A stretch of DNA of 64,000 nt from an uncultured Polaribacter sp. GTDB taxonomy: Bacteria; Bacteroidota; Bacteroidia; Flavobacteriales; Flavobacteriaceae. Made by a program: the position numbers and the translations under genes. The notes under the pieces were generated by a model, which was not told the DNA's origin, searched no databases, and saw nothing but the letters and a program-made list of their open reading frames with translations. Positions 18,416-26,866 of this stretch are shown one piece after another. Numbering within the stretch: position 1 is the first letter of the stretch; each line of letters begins with the position of its first letter. The DNA is taken from NCBI GenBank assembly GCA_947497755.1, contig CANMHT010000003.1:248001-312000 (forward strand), written 5' to 3'.

Positions 18416-19507
18416 TTAGATAAAAGGAGTTTCTCCTAGCTTTTTTAAAGTCTCATTATACTCTGACCAGTTTCCAACATCCATCCAAGAGTTTTCTCCG
18501 ATTGGAAAAACTCCAACTCTACCTTTTCGTTTGATAATTTTTTCCATTAAGTCTGTTATATGAAAAAATGTATTCTTTGGTATTTCATTTAACAAATGTG
18601 GTTCTATAATATATACTCCCGTGTTAACCATAAAATTAAGCTCGGGTTTTTCTTTTATTTCTTTTAATAAATTATCTTTTCCAACTTCAAGAATTCCGTA
18701 AGGAATATTAGAAGTTTTTAACGCTCCTATTAAAGTTAATTCATTTTTATTTTCTACATGATATTGATACATTGTTTCAAAATCTTGATCGATTAAAATA
18801 TCACAATTAGAAACAAAAAAAGTAGATTTTATTTTATTTGTTAATAAAGATAAACTACCAGCAGTACCTGATGGTTTTTCTTCTTCAAAAAAGTTTACAT
18901 TATAGCTCTTTCCTTTTAATTCAGAAAAATAATTTTGAATCATTTCTGATTTATAATTCACAGATAGGTAAAAATGTTTTGAACCAGAAATGAGAAATCT
19001 ATCTATTATTCTTTCCAAAATGGTTTTATCTCCTAAAGGAATTAAAGGTTTAGGAATAACATTAGTTATTGGTTTTAATCGTGTTCCTTTTCCTCCAGCC
19101 ATAATGATTACTGGAATTTCTAATTTACCTTTATTAGATTTATATTTTTCATTAAATAAATCCTCCCAAAAAACAACATCAATTAAAACATTATTATCAT
19201 TTACAATGGGCATAAATTCCATTCTAAATTTTAACATTTCAGATTTAATTTCTTCAATCTTTTGTGATGATTTAGCAACACGAATATTTGCTCTTAAAAC
19301 ATCTTTTACAGATGCATCTAAATTTTGAGTTTTAATCAAATACCTTTGAATATCACCAACACTAATTATACTCTTATAATTATTTAGCTGATCAACAACT
19401 AACAACAACTTCTTATCTATGCTGTCCATTAATTTTAATGCTTCAGAAATTGGTTCTAAATCATTAATAAATAAATGTTTAATTTTTTGATAGAGTTCTT
19501 GTTTCAT
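18416..19507 (-). CDS. CBS-domain sugar-1-phosphate nucleotidyltransferase (PtmE-like)
   Basis: The track start at 19537 is TTG. The ATG at 19507 (MKQELYQ) gives 363 residues and stops the overlap with the acetyltransferase gene. Residues 1-125 form a CBS-domain pair, and residues from about 130 form a nucleotidyltransferase with IIMAGGKGTRLKPITNVIPKPLIP. This is the same order as Campylobacter PtmE, the glucosamine-1-phosphate guanylyltransferase that starts the GDP-linked legionaminic acid pathway. It is followed upstream by legH-like, legC and legB, so it most likely supplies the NDP-sugar to LegB. Guanylyl versus uridylyl specificity cannot be read here. PtmA and PtmF homologues are not in the window. 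Confidence 0.8.
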   Translation of the reverse strand: MKQELYQKIKHLFINDLEPISEALKLMDSIDKKLLLVVDQLNNYKSIISVGDIQRYLIKTQNLDASVKDVLRANIRVAKSSQKIEEIKSEMLKFRMEFMPIVNDNNVLIDVVFWEDLFNEKYKSNKGKLEIPVIIMAGGKGTRLKPITNVIPKPLIPLGDKTILERIIDRFLISGSKHFYLSVNYKSEMIQNYFSELKGKSYNVNFFEEEKPSGTAGSLSLLTNKIKSTFFVSNCDILIDQDFETMYQYHVENKNELTLIGALKTSNIPYGILEVGKDNLLKEIKEKPELNFMVNTGVYIIEPHLLNEIPKNTFFHITDLMEKIIKRKGRVGVFPIGENSWMDVGNWSEYNETLKKLGETPFI

Positions 19508-19511
19508 TACT

Positions 19512-20147
19512 TTACATTTTTCTTGCTGGATTTCCAATATACACGCCTTTTTCTTGTATATTTTTTACAACGACTGCTCCCATTCCTATAACACTTTGAT
19601 TTGCTATTTCAATACCTTCTCTAAGTGCTGCTCCAGTTCCAATATATACCTGTTCTCCTATTTTACAATTTCCACTAACATTTACAGAAGGTGATGCTGT
19701 AAAATAATCTCCAATGACACAATCATGTCCTATTGTAGTATTTAAATTTAACTGAGAATGCTTACCAATTACTATATTACAAGTAACTTTTACTCCAGAA
19801 GTAATAATTACTCCTTCGTTAATAGTAACAAAATCTGACACGTCCGCATTGGGGTGTATTAATGTAGTGTAACTTGTATTACTAGGCATTTTTTCTACTA
19901 TTTTTTTTCTTAAAACAGGATCTCCTACAGCAACTACTACTTCGTATAAATTAGGGTCAAAATCAGATTCTTTTAGTTGAGGCACATTCATAATCAACTC
20001 TCCATTCCAATCTTCATCCTTAACTAAAAAAAACGTGTTTTCACTATAATCGACACCTTCTAGTTTGAACAACTCTATTGCTATTAATAATACTTCTCTA
20101 GCAAAACCTCCAGCTCCAACAATACATAGTTTTTTTATATTCATCAT
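19512..20147 (-). CDS. Left-handed beta-helix acetyltransferase (PglD/LegH-like)
   Basis: A 211-residue protein with an N-terminal Rossmann-like domain, LCIVGAGGFAREVLLIA, as in PglD and NeuD. It is followed by hexapeptide repeats (IVIGKHSQLNLNTTIGHDCVIG and onward) and ends VYIGNPARKM, the standard end of LbH acyltransferases. A His in GHDCVIGD is the likely catalytic base. In the legionaminic acid pathway such an enzyme acetylates the 4-amino group produced by LegC. It lies between legC and the ptmE-like gene with gaps of 3 and 4 bp, which supports that function. Starts with tandem ATGs; the first is used. Confidence 0.8.
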   Translation of the reverse strand: MMNIKKLCIVGAGGFAREVLLIAIELFKLEGVDYSENTFFLVKDEDWNGELIMNVPQLKESDFDPNLYEVVVAVGDPVLRKKIVEKMPSNTSYTTLIHPNADVSDFVTINEGVIITSGVKVTCNIVIGKHSQLNLNTTIGHDCVIGDYFTASPSVNVSGNCKIGEQVYIGTGAALREGIEIANQSVIGMGAVVVKNIQEKGVYIGNPARKM

Positions 20148-20150
20148 CTT

Positions 20151-21290
20151 TTATGGTGTTATACTACTAGGAATATTTACAATTCTATCTGCCAACCATT
20201 TAGAGTTTTCTAATGGAGATTTCTGAGAATTCTCGAACATTTTCATAGTATTCATTAATTGCCATACTGGTCTTGACATAATACCATTATCATTCATATA
20301 ATCAAGAAAAGTATCTCTTTCTTTCTTATTTTCTAAAAATAAAACATTTAACCAATAATTAGAGTAACAATTTTCTATTTCAGTTTTAAACTTAATGGAA
20401 CTATCCTTAAAGAAGTTTTCATATTTTTTAGCTAGTTCTCTTTTATTTTGAACAAAAAAATCTAATTTTTCTAATTGTCCTACTAATAAAGCTGCGTTTA
20501 AATTTGGCATTCTGTAATTATACCCAATTTCATCATGAACATACTCATATCTATGAGGTACTTTAGCTGTAGTTGTTAAATGTTTTGCTCTTTTTGCCAA
20601 TTCAACGTTATCAGTAACAATAACTCCACCACCTCCTGCAGTAATAATTTTATTCCCATTAAAACTAAATACTCCTAATTCACCAAAAGTTCCTAAGTTT
20701 TTATTTTTATATAAACTTCCTAAAGATTCGGCTGCATCTTCTACAACAGGAATACAAAAAGTATCACATATTGCTACAATTTCATCTATTCTACTTGCAT
20801 GTCCAAAAGTGTGCATTGGTACGCATGCTGAAATTTTTCTTTTTGTTATTTTATTATAACATTCTCCATTTTTAACAATTGCATGTTTTCTTAAATGCTC
20901 TTTTAAAATAGTTGGAGACAATCCCATAGAGTCTTTATCAACATCAACAAAATGCGGTTTTGCTCCTAAATAATTAATTGCATTACAAGTCGCTATAAAA
21001 GTTAATGGTTGAGTTATAACTTCTGTATTTTCTTCTACACCTGCCAATAATAATGCTATATGTAATGCCGATGTTCCGTTTACTGTTGCAATTGCATATT
21101 TACTATCTATCTTTTCAGCAAATTCTTTTTCAAAACGATTTACATATTCTCCTATTGAAGACACAAAAGTAGAATCAATTGTATCTAAAACATATTTTTT
21201 CTCATTACCAGTAAATGCTGGTACATGTAACGGAATAAACTCTTTCGTTTTATATAGGTCTTGAATAAAATTAACAATATGCTTATACAT
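20151..21290 (-). CDS. legC: PLP-dependent sugar aminotransferase LegC
   Basis: A 379-residue DegT/DnrJ/EryC1 family enzyme. It begins HIVNFIQDLYKTKEFIPLHVPAFTGNE-like and has VNGTSALHIALLLAGV, ITQPLTFIATCNAI, DVDKDSMGLSP, VVEDAAESLGS (PLP-binding Asp) and FSFNGNKIITAGGGG, where the Lys forms the PLP Schiff base. The LHVPAFTGNEKKYV start is typical of LegC rather than PseC or DesV-type enzymes. It transfers an amino group to the 4-keto-6-deoxy sugar made by LegB. legB overlaps it by 8 bp. Confidence in the subfamily is high because of both sequence and neighbours. Confidence 0.9.
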   Translation of the reverse strand: MYKHIVNFIQDLYKTKEFIPLHVPAFTGNEKKYVLDTIDSTFVSSIGEYVNRFEKEFAEKIDSKYAIATVNGTSALHIALLLAGVEENTEVITQPLTFIATCNAINYLGAKPHFVDVDKDSMGLSPTILKEHLRKHAIVKNGECYNKITKRKISACVPMHTFGHASRIDEIVAICDTFCIPVVEDAAESLGSLYKNKNLGTFGELGVFSFNGNKIITAGGGGVIVTDNVELAKRAKHLTTTAKVPHRYEYVHDEIGYNYRMPNLNAALLVGQLEKLDFFVQNKRELAKKYENFFKDSSIKFKTEIENCYSNYWLNVLFLENKKERDTFLDYMNDNGIMSRPVWQLMNTMKMFENSQKSPLENSKWLADRIVNIPSSITP

Positions 21291-22278
21291 TGTATATATT
21301 AGATTTATAACCTTTTAAATTTTCTTTTTCAGAAAACCAATCGATTGTTTCTTGCATAGCTTCATCAAAGGTATAATTAGGTTTCCAATTAGAATGAGTT
21401 AACAATTTTTTATTATCTCCAAACAACCTAAAAACTTCACTTTTTGATGGTCTTAAACGAGTTTCATCTAAGATGATATTTGCTTTTGGGTTAATCATTT
21501 TTATTAACTTATTTGCCACATCTCCTATGCTAATTTCTGAGTTCGTAGCTATATTTACCTCTTCTCCTATAAAGGCATTTGTATTGGCAATAGTCATAAA
21601 ACCATTAACAGTGTCTTTTACATATAGTAAATCTCTAGTCGGAGTTAAATCTCCTAATTTTATTTCATTAGCCCCATTTAATAATTGAGAAATTATTGTT
21701 GGAATAAAAGCTCTTGCAGACTGTCTTGGACCAAAAGTATTAAAAGGTCGTACAATTGTTACAGGTAAATCAAAACTTCTATAAAATGAATCTGCAATTG
21801 CATCAGCTCCTATTTTAGAAGCTGAATAAGGTGATTGTCCTTGTTTAGGGTGCTTTTCATCAATTGGAACATATTGAGCAGTTCCGTATACTTCAGATGT
21901 AGATGTAACTAAAACTCTTTCTATGTTATAATCTCTCGCTGCTTGTAAAATATTCAAAGTACCTTTAACATTAGTATCTATATAAGAGTCTGGAGAATGA
22001 TAACTAAACGGAATTGCTATTAAAGCTGCCAAATGATAAACTACTGATACATCTTTCATAGCAGTTCTAACACCGTTTGGGTCTCTTATATCTCCCGAAA
22101 AAATTTCTACATTTTCTAATATTTCTTTTGGTAAAGTATCTAACCATCCCCAAGAATTAAATGAATTATAATAACAAAAAGCTTTTACACTATAACCTTT
22201 TATAATTAATTCTTCTACCAAATGAGAACCGATAAAACCATCTGCACCGGTAACTAAAACTTTTTTATTATTACTCAT
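21283..22278 (-). CDS. legB: NAD-dependent NDP-GlcNAc 4,6-dehydratase LegB
   Basis: A 331-residue extended short-chain dehydrogenase. The Rossmann motif is KVLVTGADGFIGSHLVEEL. Catalytic residues are visible as TSTSEVYGT and the YSASK motif (Tyr-x-x-x-Lys) near residues 151-155. The FCYYNSFNSWGWLD segment and RPFNTFGPRQSARAFIPT are characteristic of LegB-type dehydratases, which make the 4-keto-6-deoxy intermediate of legionaminic acid. It is the first committed step here. The gene is followed by legC (8-bp overlap) and preceded by an acetyltransferase gene that it also overlaps by 8 bp. Confidence 0.92.
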   Translation of the reverse strand: MSNNKKVLVTGADGFIGSHLVEELIIKGYSVKAFCYYNSFNSWGWLDTLPKEILENVEIFSGDIRDPNGVRTAMKDVSVVYHLAALIAIPFSYHSPDSYIDTNVKGTLNILQAARDYNIERVLVTSTSEVYGTAQYVPIDEKHPKQGQSPYSASKIGADAIADSFYRSFDLPVTIVRPFNTFGPRQSARAFIPTIISQLLNGANEIKLGDLTPTRDLLYVKDTVNGFMTIANTNAFIGEEVNIATNSEISIGDVANKLIKMINPKANIILDETRLRPSKSEVFRLFGDNKKLLTHSNWKPNYTFDEAMQETIDWFSEKENLKGYKSNIYNV

Positions 22279-22819
22279 TATTCTTTTCTCTTAAATATTT
22301 TTCTTGGAATTCTACGATATGTTCATCTGTTAATTTATCTACATAAAAGTTTTCGAAAGAACTAGGAGTATCAAATAACACTCCTCTTTTTTTACACTTC
22401 TCAATATAATCCTCAACATTGCAAATAAATTTGGCAGGATTTCCTGCTACAATTGTATTGGATTTTACATCTTTAGTTACTATAGCTCCTGCTCCAATTA
22501 TAGCTCCATCACCTACTTTTATTCCTGGTAAAATAATAGCACCTGCACCTAAAAAAACATTATTTCCTATTACTGTTTCTTCAACTCTATGTTTCCTTAC
22601 GTGATTATAAGTCGATGCATCATGAGCTAATATAATTGATTGAGGTGCTGAAATAAAATTATCTCCAATGGTTACAGCTTGTGGAATTAATTCATCAACA
22701 AGAGAATTATGGATTTTTACATTTCCAATTTTATAAGCAATGGTTTTGCTTTTTTTAGTTTCTAAAAGCCCTAAAACAAGACCAATTTTTATATATATCT
22801 TTCTTATAATTCTTTTCAT
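22271..22819 (-). CDS. Hexapeptide-repeat O/N-acetyltransferase
   Basis: A 182-residue LbH acyltransferase of the WbbJ/maltose-acetyltransferase type. It has a short hydrophobic N-terminus, then VTIGDNFISAP, a HDASTYNHVRKHR loop with the catalytic histidine region, and the repeats VIGNNVFLGAGAIILPGIKVGDGAIIGAGAIV. It ends with IVAGNPAKFI. It probably acetylates a sugar nucleotide or the glycan in the cytoplasm. Its ATG overlaps the wzt stop codon (TAATG) and it overlaps legB by 8 bp, so the three are translated together. It could alternatively be the N-acetyltransferase of the nonulosonate pathway, but the PglD-like enzyme between legC and ptmE-like fits that role better. Confidence 0.8.
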   Translation of the reverse strand: MKRIIRKIYIKIGLVLGLLETKKSKTIAYKIGNVKIHNSLVDELIPQAVTIGDNFISAPQSIILAHDASTYNHVRKHRVEETVIGNNVFLGAGAIILPGIKVGDGAIIGAGAIVTKDVKSNTIVAGNPAKFICNVEDYIEKCKKRGVLFDTPSSFENFYVDKLTDEHIVEFQEKYLREKNNE

Positions 22820-24108
22820 TATTGATAATATCTAGCTGGCATTATTGAAGAAAACCCTTCTCTATTTAATTTACCCACTTTAAAAACATCTGCTTTGAGT
22901 ACATTTATAAATGTTACATCTTCAATTATATCTAAAGCTTCTTCCATTTTCGTTTCTCCGTTAAAAGATAGTAACATAATTTCATATCTCTCACTTCTCA
23001 GATATAAATTAGGTATTTCTAACTTAATTTTCCCTGTACTTTTTCTAATTTCAGCTTGATTAGGTATTTCATCAGAAACAAAAGATGTTGCTATTTGTTT
23101 TAAATTATCTCTAAATATTAAACTCCATATAATTCTAGATCCATCAAAATCCTCATCCTTTTCATAATCAATTTCTACTAGGGCTTTATCTCCACTTATA
23201 AATTCATTAGCTTCAACTCCTGCTTTGTTTTTAAACTTAATATCTACAAACTTAAATTTACCATTTCCTATCCTGTCATTTCTTAATATTAAGCTACTTA
23301 TCGATTTTTTTCTTTCAGAAGTTATATAGTAATTTACTGCTTCTTCAGATGTTCCTGTAAATGTTATTTTTCCATTTTCCAAAACCAACCCTGTTTTACA
23401 TAAAGATTTAACAGCTCCCATATTATGACTTACAAACAAAACAGTTCTTCCGTCTGAATTAGAAATGTCTTGCATTTTACCAATGGCTTTTTTCTGAAAT
23501 TCTGCATCTCCAACTGCTAATACTTCATCAACTACCAAAATATCAGGTTCTAAAAATGCTGCTACTGCAAATGCTAAACGCACTTTCATTCCGCTTGAAT
23601 AACGTTTTACAGGAGTATCAATATAACGTTCACATCCAGAAAAACTCACAATTTCATCTAGCTTAGATGCAATTTCTTTCTTGGTCATTCCTAGAATAGC
23701 TCCATTTAAAAAGATATTCTCTTTTCCTGTCATTTCTGGGTGAAATCCTGTACCAACCTCTAGTAATGATGCTATTCTTCCTCTTGATTTTATTGCTCCT
23801 GTAGTTGGTCCTGTAACTTTAGATAAAATTTTTAATAAGGTAGATTTTCCCGCACCATTTTTTCCAATAATCCCTAATACTTCACCACGTTTTACTTCAA
23901 AATTTATGTCTTTTAATGCCCAAACATATTCAGAACTTCCTTTGGTTGCTCTATCATTAGATTCTCCTACTTTTAAAAACGGATCCTCTTTTCCTCTTAT
24001 TTTAGCAAAAAATCGATTTAAATCATGACTAATTGTTCCAGTTCCAATGGTTCCTAATCGGTACTGCTTTGATACATTCTCTACTTTTAAAATAACTTCC
24101 TCTCTCAT
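22819..24108 (-). CDS. wzt: Polysaccharide ABC exporter ATP-binding protein with C-terminal carbohydrate-binding domain
   Basis: Wzt powers export of a finished lipid-linked glycan across the inner membrane. The Walker A motif is GIIGKNGAGKST, the signature YSSGMKVRLAFAVAAF and Walker B PDILVVDEVLAVGD. All match the teichoic-acid/O-antigen ABC subfamily (TagH/Wzt). The first 260 residues form the ATPase. The last 165 residues are a beta-rich extension like the Wzt C-terminal domain, which in E. coli O9a recognises the terminal modification of the chain. The track M1 is a TTG. The ATG at 24108 (MREEVILK) gives 429 residues and is preferred. It lies a few bases after the wzm stop. Confidence 0.92.
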   Translation of the reverse strand: MREEVILKVENVSKQYRLGTIGTGTISHDLNRFFAKIRGKEDPFLKVGESNDRATKGSSEYVWALKDINFEVKRGEVLGIIGKNGAGKSTLLKILSKVTGPTTGAIKSRGRIASLLEVGTGFHPEMTGKENIFLNGAILGMTKKEIASKLDEIVSFSGCERYIDTPVKRYSSGMKVRLAFAVAAFLEPDILVVDEVLAVGDAEFQKKAIGKMQDISNSDGRTVLFVSHNMGAVKSLCKTGLVLENGKITFTGTSEEAVNYYITSERKKSISSLILRNDRIGNGKFKFVDIKFKNKAGVEANEFISGDKALVEIDYEKDEDFDGSRIIWSLIFRDNLKQIATSFVSDEIPNQAEIRKSTGKIKLEIPNLYLRSERYEIMLLSFNGETKMEEALDIIEDVTFINVLKADVFKVGKLNREGFSSIMPARYYQ

Positions 24109-24114
24109 AATCAA

Positions 24115-24984
24115 TTAAATAGTATCTATAAAGCTTTTTTCAGTTTTATTAAAAATAACAATACCGACCAATAATACCAACACAGATACTGATACTGTAT
24201 ATAGTACACCAAACTGAGAAACTGTACCTTCATCCAATATCATATATCTTCCTATTTCTATGATATGAGCTAACGGATTATAATCTATAAGCCAAGAATA
24301 ATCATAACCATTTTCTACACTTACCAATTTCTCTTTCATCAAATTAATTGGATACATTACTGCAGACATATACATTAACAATTGTACTCCAAAAGCAACC
24401 AAAAATGTTAAATCTCTGTATTTAGTAACCATTGAAGAAATAATCATTCCCAGTCCTAAGCCAATCATTCCCATTAATAAAATTAAAAAAGGAAAAAAGA
24501 CGATGTATATATTGGGTTTAATATCAGAGCCTGTAGCTACATAATACACATAAAAAGCAATCAATATAAATAACTGAATTCCAAACTTTAGTAGATTTGA
24601 AATTATAATAGACATTGGCATAATAATTCTTGGAAAGTATACTTTTCCAAAAATTTGTTCATTTTTTTTAAAGGTATCAGAAGTTGCTGTTAAGCACTCT
24701 TTAAAATAATTCCATGTAGTTACACCCGCCAAATTAAATAAAAACGGTGGAATTGCTCCTGTTGAAATTCCTGCTACGTTGTTAAAAATAAGTGTAAAAA
24801 TTAGAGAAGTAAACAACGGTTGAATTAGATACCAAAGGGGTCCTAAAATTGTTTGTTTATATAAAGTGATTACATCTCTTTTAACAAAAAGCATCAATAA
24901 ATCTCTATACTTCCAAACTTCTTTTAAGTTTAAATCAATGAGCTTTGTTTTAGGGGTAATCACAAAAAGCCACTTTTGCTCCAT
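24115..24984 (-). CDS. wzm: Polysaccharide ABC exporter permease
   Basis: A membrane protein with about six hydrophobic segments, of the ABC-2 (TagG/Wzm/KpsM) family. Cytoplasmic N-terminal WKYRDLLMLFVKRDVITLYKQTILGPLWYLIQPL is the diagnostic amphipathic entry of O-antigen permeases, and IFGKVYFPRIIMPMS follows the third helix region. It pairs with wzt to form the exporter. The track start at 25011 is a TTG that lies inside the -7 promoter element. The ATG at 24984 (MEQKWLFV) gives 289 residues and is the likely start. It is the first gene of the cluster, read away from the divergent ftcD. Confidence 0.92.
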   Translation of the reverse strand: MEQKWLFVITPKTKLIDLNLKEVWKYRDLLMLFVKRDVITLYKQTILGPLWYLIQPLFTSLIFTLIFNNVAGISTGAIPPFLFNLAGVTTWNYFKECLTATSDTFKKNEQIFGKVYFPRIIMPMSIIISNLLKFGIQLFILIAFYVYYVATGSDIKPNIYIVFFPFLILLMGMIGLGLGMIISSMVTKYRDLTFLVAFGVQLLMYMSAVMYPINLMKEKLVSVENGYDYSWLIDYNPLAHIIEIGRYMILDEGTVSQFGVLYTVSVSVLVLLVGIVIFNKTEKSFIDTI

Positions 24985-25008
24985 AGAATTCTGATAGTTT
25001 ATCAATAA

Positions 25009-25016
25009 CAAATATA
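25009..25016 (-). promoter_or_regulatory. Promoter of the glycan operon (-7 TATATTTG)
   Basis: On the minus strand TATATTTG matches the Bacteroidetes -7 consensus TAnnTTTG exactly, 24 bp upstream of the wzm ATG at 24984. It covers the TTG proposed as the start in the ORF track, so that TTG cannot be in the mRNA if this promoter is used. No good -33 TTG was found. With short gaps downstream it probably drives most of the 25-kb cluster. Confidence 0.55.
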
Positions 25017-25070
25017 CTTTTTTTAACTTTTATTTTTAGCATTAAACTTCTTTTATTCTTTCAAAAAAAT

Positions 25071-25078
25071 TAAATTTG
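25071..25078 (+). promoter_or_regulatory. Candidate ftcD promoter (-7 TAAATTTG)
   Basis: TAAATTTG matches TAnnTTTG exactly and lies 23 bp before the ftcD ATG. It diverges from the wzm promoter, 54 bp away. No -33 TTG is apparent at the expected spacing, so the call is moderate. Confidence 0.45.
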
Positions 25079-25101
25079 GTTAAACCTAATCATAAAACAC
25101 A

Positions 25102-26796
25102 ATGAACAAACAACTTATAGAATGCGTTCCTAATATTAGCGAAGGTAGAGACTTACAAAAAATCAACGCAATTGCTAACATTGTTACTACCGTAGAAGGA
25201 GTAAAACTTTTAGATGTTGATCCAGGTAAAGCCACTAACAGAACCGTAATTACTTTTGTAGGAGAACCCGAGCAAGTTATTGATGCTGCTTTCCTTTTAA
25301 TCAAAAAAGCGGCAGAACTTATTGATATGAGTAAACATTCTGGTGAACATCCTCGTTTTGGTGCTACAGATGTGTGTCCGTTAGTACCTATTGCAAACAT
25401 CTCTATGGATGAAACAGCTAATTACGCCCATAAACTAGGAAAACGTGTTGGAGATGAGTTAGGTATTTCTGGATATTTCTATGAAAATGCTGCAAGCTCT
25501 GATGACAGAAAAAACTTAGCTACGGTTCGTTCGGGAGAATATGAAGGCCTAAAAGAAAAACTCTCTGATCCTATTTGGAAACCTGATTTTGGACCGTCTG
25601 AATACAATAATCAAGTGAGTACTTCTGGAGTAACAGCAATTTCTGCTCGTGATTTTTTGATTGCTTATAATGTAAACTTAAACTCTACTTCTACTAGACG
25701 TGCAAATGCCATAGCTTTTGATGTTAGAGAAGCGGGACGTGTAAAAAGAGAAGGAAATCCAATTACAGGAAAAAAAGTATTAGATCAACACGGAGAAGTA
25801 GTTCGTATTCCAGGTAAATTAAAAGCCGTAAAAGGAATTGGTTGGTATATTGAAGAATACGGAATTGCTCAAATTTCGTATAATTTAACTAATATCAGTA
25901 TTACTTCTATGCATGAAGCTTTTGATGAAACAGTTGCCTCTGCAACTCGAAGAGGGTTACGAGTAACGGGTTCTGAGTTAGTAGGGTTAGTTCCTTTACA
26001 AGCAATGTTAGATGCAGCAGATTATTTCTTAATCAAACAACAACGGTCTTTAGGTATTAGTGAAAGTGAAAAAATAAAAATTGCTATTAAATCTTTAGGC
26101 TTAGATGATTTAAAACCATTCAACCCAAATGAGAGAATTATAGAATATGTTATGAATGGAAATGCAGAAAAAAAACTAATTGATTTTTCTGTAAAAGATT
26201 TTGCAGAAGAAACTGCTTCTGAATCTATGGCGCCAGGAGGAGGAAGTATCTCTGCTTATGTTGGTGCATTAGGAGTTTCTTTAGGGACTATGGTGGCAAA
26301 TTTATCTGCTCATAAACCTGGTTGGGATGATCAATGGGAATATTTTTCTAAATGGGCTCAAAAAGGGCAAGCTTATAAAAATGAATTGCTTTTTTTAGTT
26401 GATGAAGATACCAACGCTTTTAACAAAATTATTGACGGTTTTCGATTACCTAAAACTACCGAAGAAGAAAAAGCATACAGGAAACAAGCTATTGAAGACG
26501 CTACAAAATATGCAACCGAAATTCCTTTTAAAGTAATGCAAACATCTTACAACTCTATGGAAGTCATGATGGAAATGGCTAAAAAAGGATTACAAAACTC
26601 TTTATCTGATGCTGGAGTTGGAGCTTTATGTGCAAGAACTGCAGTAATTGGAGCTTATTTTAATGTAAGAATTAATGCCAAAGATATTAAGGATAACGTT
26701 TTTGCAGAACAAATATTAGAAAAAGCAAAAGATGTCTATTTAAAAACTTTACAACTAGAGCAAGAAATGATGGACATTATTGACTCAAAAATATAA
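25102..26796 (+). CDS. ftcD: Glutamate formimidoyltransferase / formimidoyltetrahydrofolate cyclodeaminase
   Basis: A 564-residue bifunctional enzyme of histidine degradation. It transfers the formimino group of N-formiminoglutamate to tetrahydrofolate and then deaminates the product to methenyl-THF. The N-terminal transferase domain (about 1-330) starts LIECVPNISEGRD and has HSGEHPRFGATDVCPLVPI with the catalytic His. The cyclodeaminase domain (about 360-564) starts FAEETASESMAPGGGSISAYVGALG. The full fused two-domain form, as in animals and many Bacteroidetes, is intact. No hutH, hutU or hutI is adjacent, so the rest of the pathway must be elsewhere. A hairpin terminator follows directly. 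Confidence 0.95.
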   Translation: MNKQLIECVPNISEGRDLQKINAIANIVTTVEGVKLLDVDPGKATNRTVITFVGEPEQVIDAAFLLIKKAAELIDMSKHSGEHPRFGATDVCPLVPIANISMDETANYAHKLGKRVGDELGISGYFYENAASSDDRKNLATVRSGEYEGLKEKLSDPIWKPDFGPSEYNNQVSTSGVTAISARDFLIAYNVNLNSTSTRRANAIAFDVREAGRVKREGNPITGKKVLDQHGEVVRIPGKLKAVKGIGWYIEEYGIAQISYNLTNISITSMHEAFDETVASATRRGLRVTGSELVGLVPLQAMLDAADYFLIKQQRSLGISESEKIKIAIKSLGLDDLKPFNPNERIIEYVMNGNAEKKLIDFSVKDFAEETASESMAPGGGSISAYVGALGVSLGTMVANLSAHKPGWDDQWEYFSKWAQKGQAYKNELLFLVDEDTNAFNKIIDGFRLPKTTEEEKAYRKQAIEDATKYATEIPFKVMQTSYNSMEVMMEMAKKGLQNSLSDAGVGALCARTAVIGAYFNVRINAKDIKDNVFAEQILEKAKDVYLKTLQLEQEMMDIIDSKI

Positions 26797-26802
26797 AATT
26801 AT

Positions 26803-26834
26803 ATATCCTCTATTTTGTAAAGAGGATATTTTTT
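26803..26834 (+). terminator. Rho-independent terminator after ftcD
   Basis: ATATCCTCT at 26803-26811 pairs perfectly with AGAGGATAT at 26821-26829 around a 9-nt loop and is followed by a run of T. It ends ftcD. The loop also contains the TTTG that may serve as the -33 element of the next promoter. Confidence 0.75.
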
Positions 26835-26843
26835 ATACATTTG
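26814..26843 (+). promoter_or_regulatory. Promoter of the MarR-GNAT gene (TTTG-N18-TACATTTG)
   Basis: TACATTTG at 26836-26843 matches the Bacteroidetes -7 consensus TAnnTTTG and has a TTTG at 26814-26817, 18 nt upstream, as -33. It lies 23 bp before the ATG. Its -33 is embedded in the loop of the ftcD terminator. Confidence 0.6.
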
Positions 26844-26844
26844 C

Positions 26845-26856
26845 ATAAGTACTTAT
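26845..26856. promoter_or_regulatory. Perfect 12-bp palindrome ATAAGTACTTAT, candidate MarR operator
   Basis: The palindrome starts 1 bp after the -7 element and covers the expected transcription start of the MarR-family gene. MarR proteins are dimers that usually repress their own gene by binding such palindromes, so autoregulation is the simplest reading. This is inference from position and symmetry. Confidence 0.5.
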
Positions 26857-26866
26857 ATAATTCATT

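Noticed and set aside
19507-19537. TTG start of the ptmE-like gene as given in the track
   Set aside because: It adds ten residues unlike the family start and overlaps the previous gene; the ATG at 19507 fits better.
25086-25400. 104-codon minus-strand ORF over the start of ftcD
   Set aside because: Antisense to the conserved FtcD N-terminus, with no start signal; shadow ORF.
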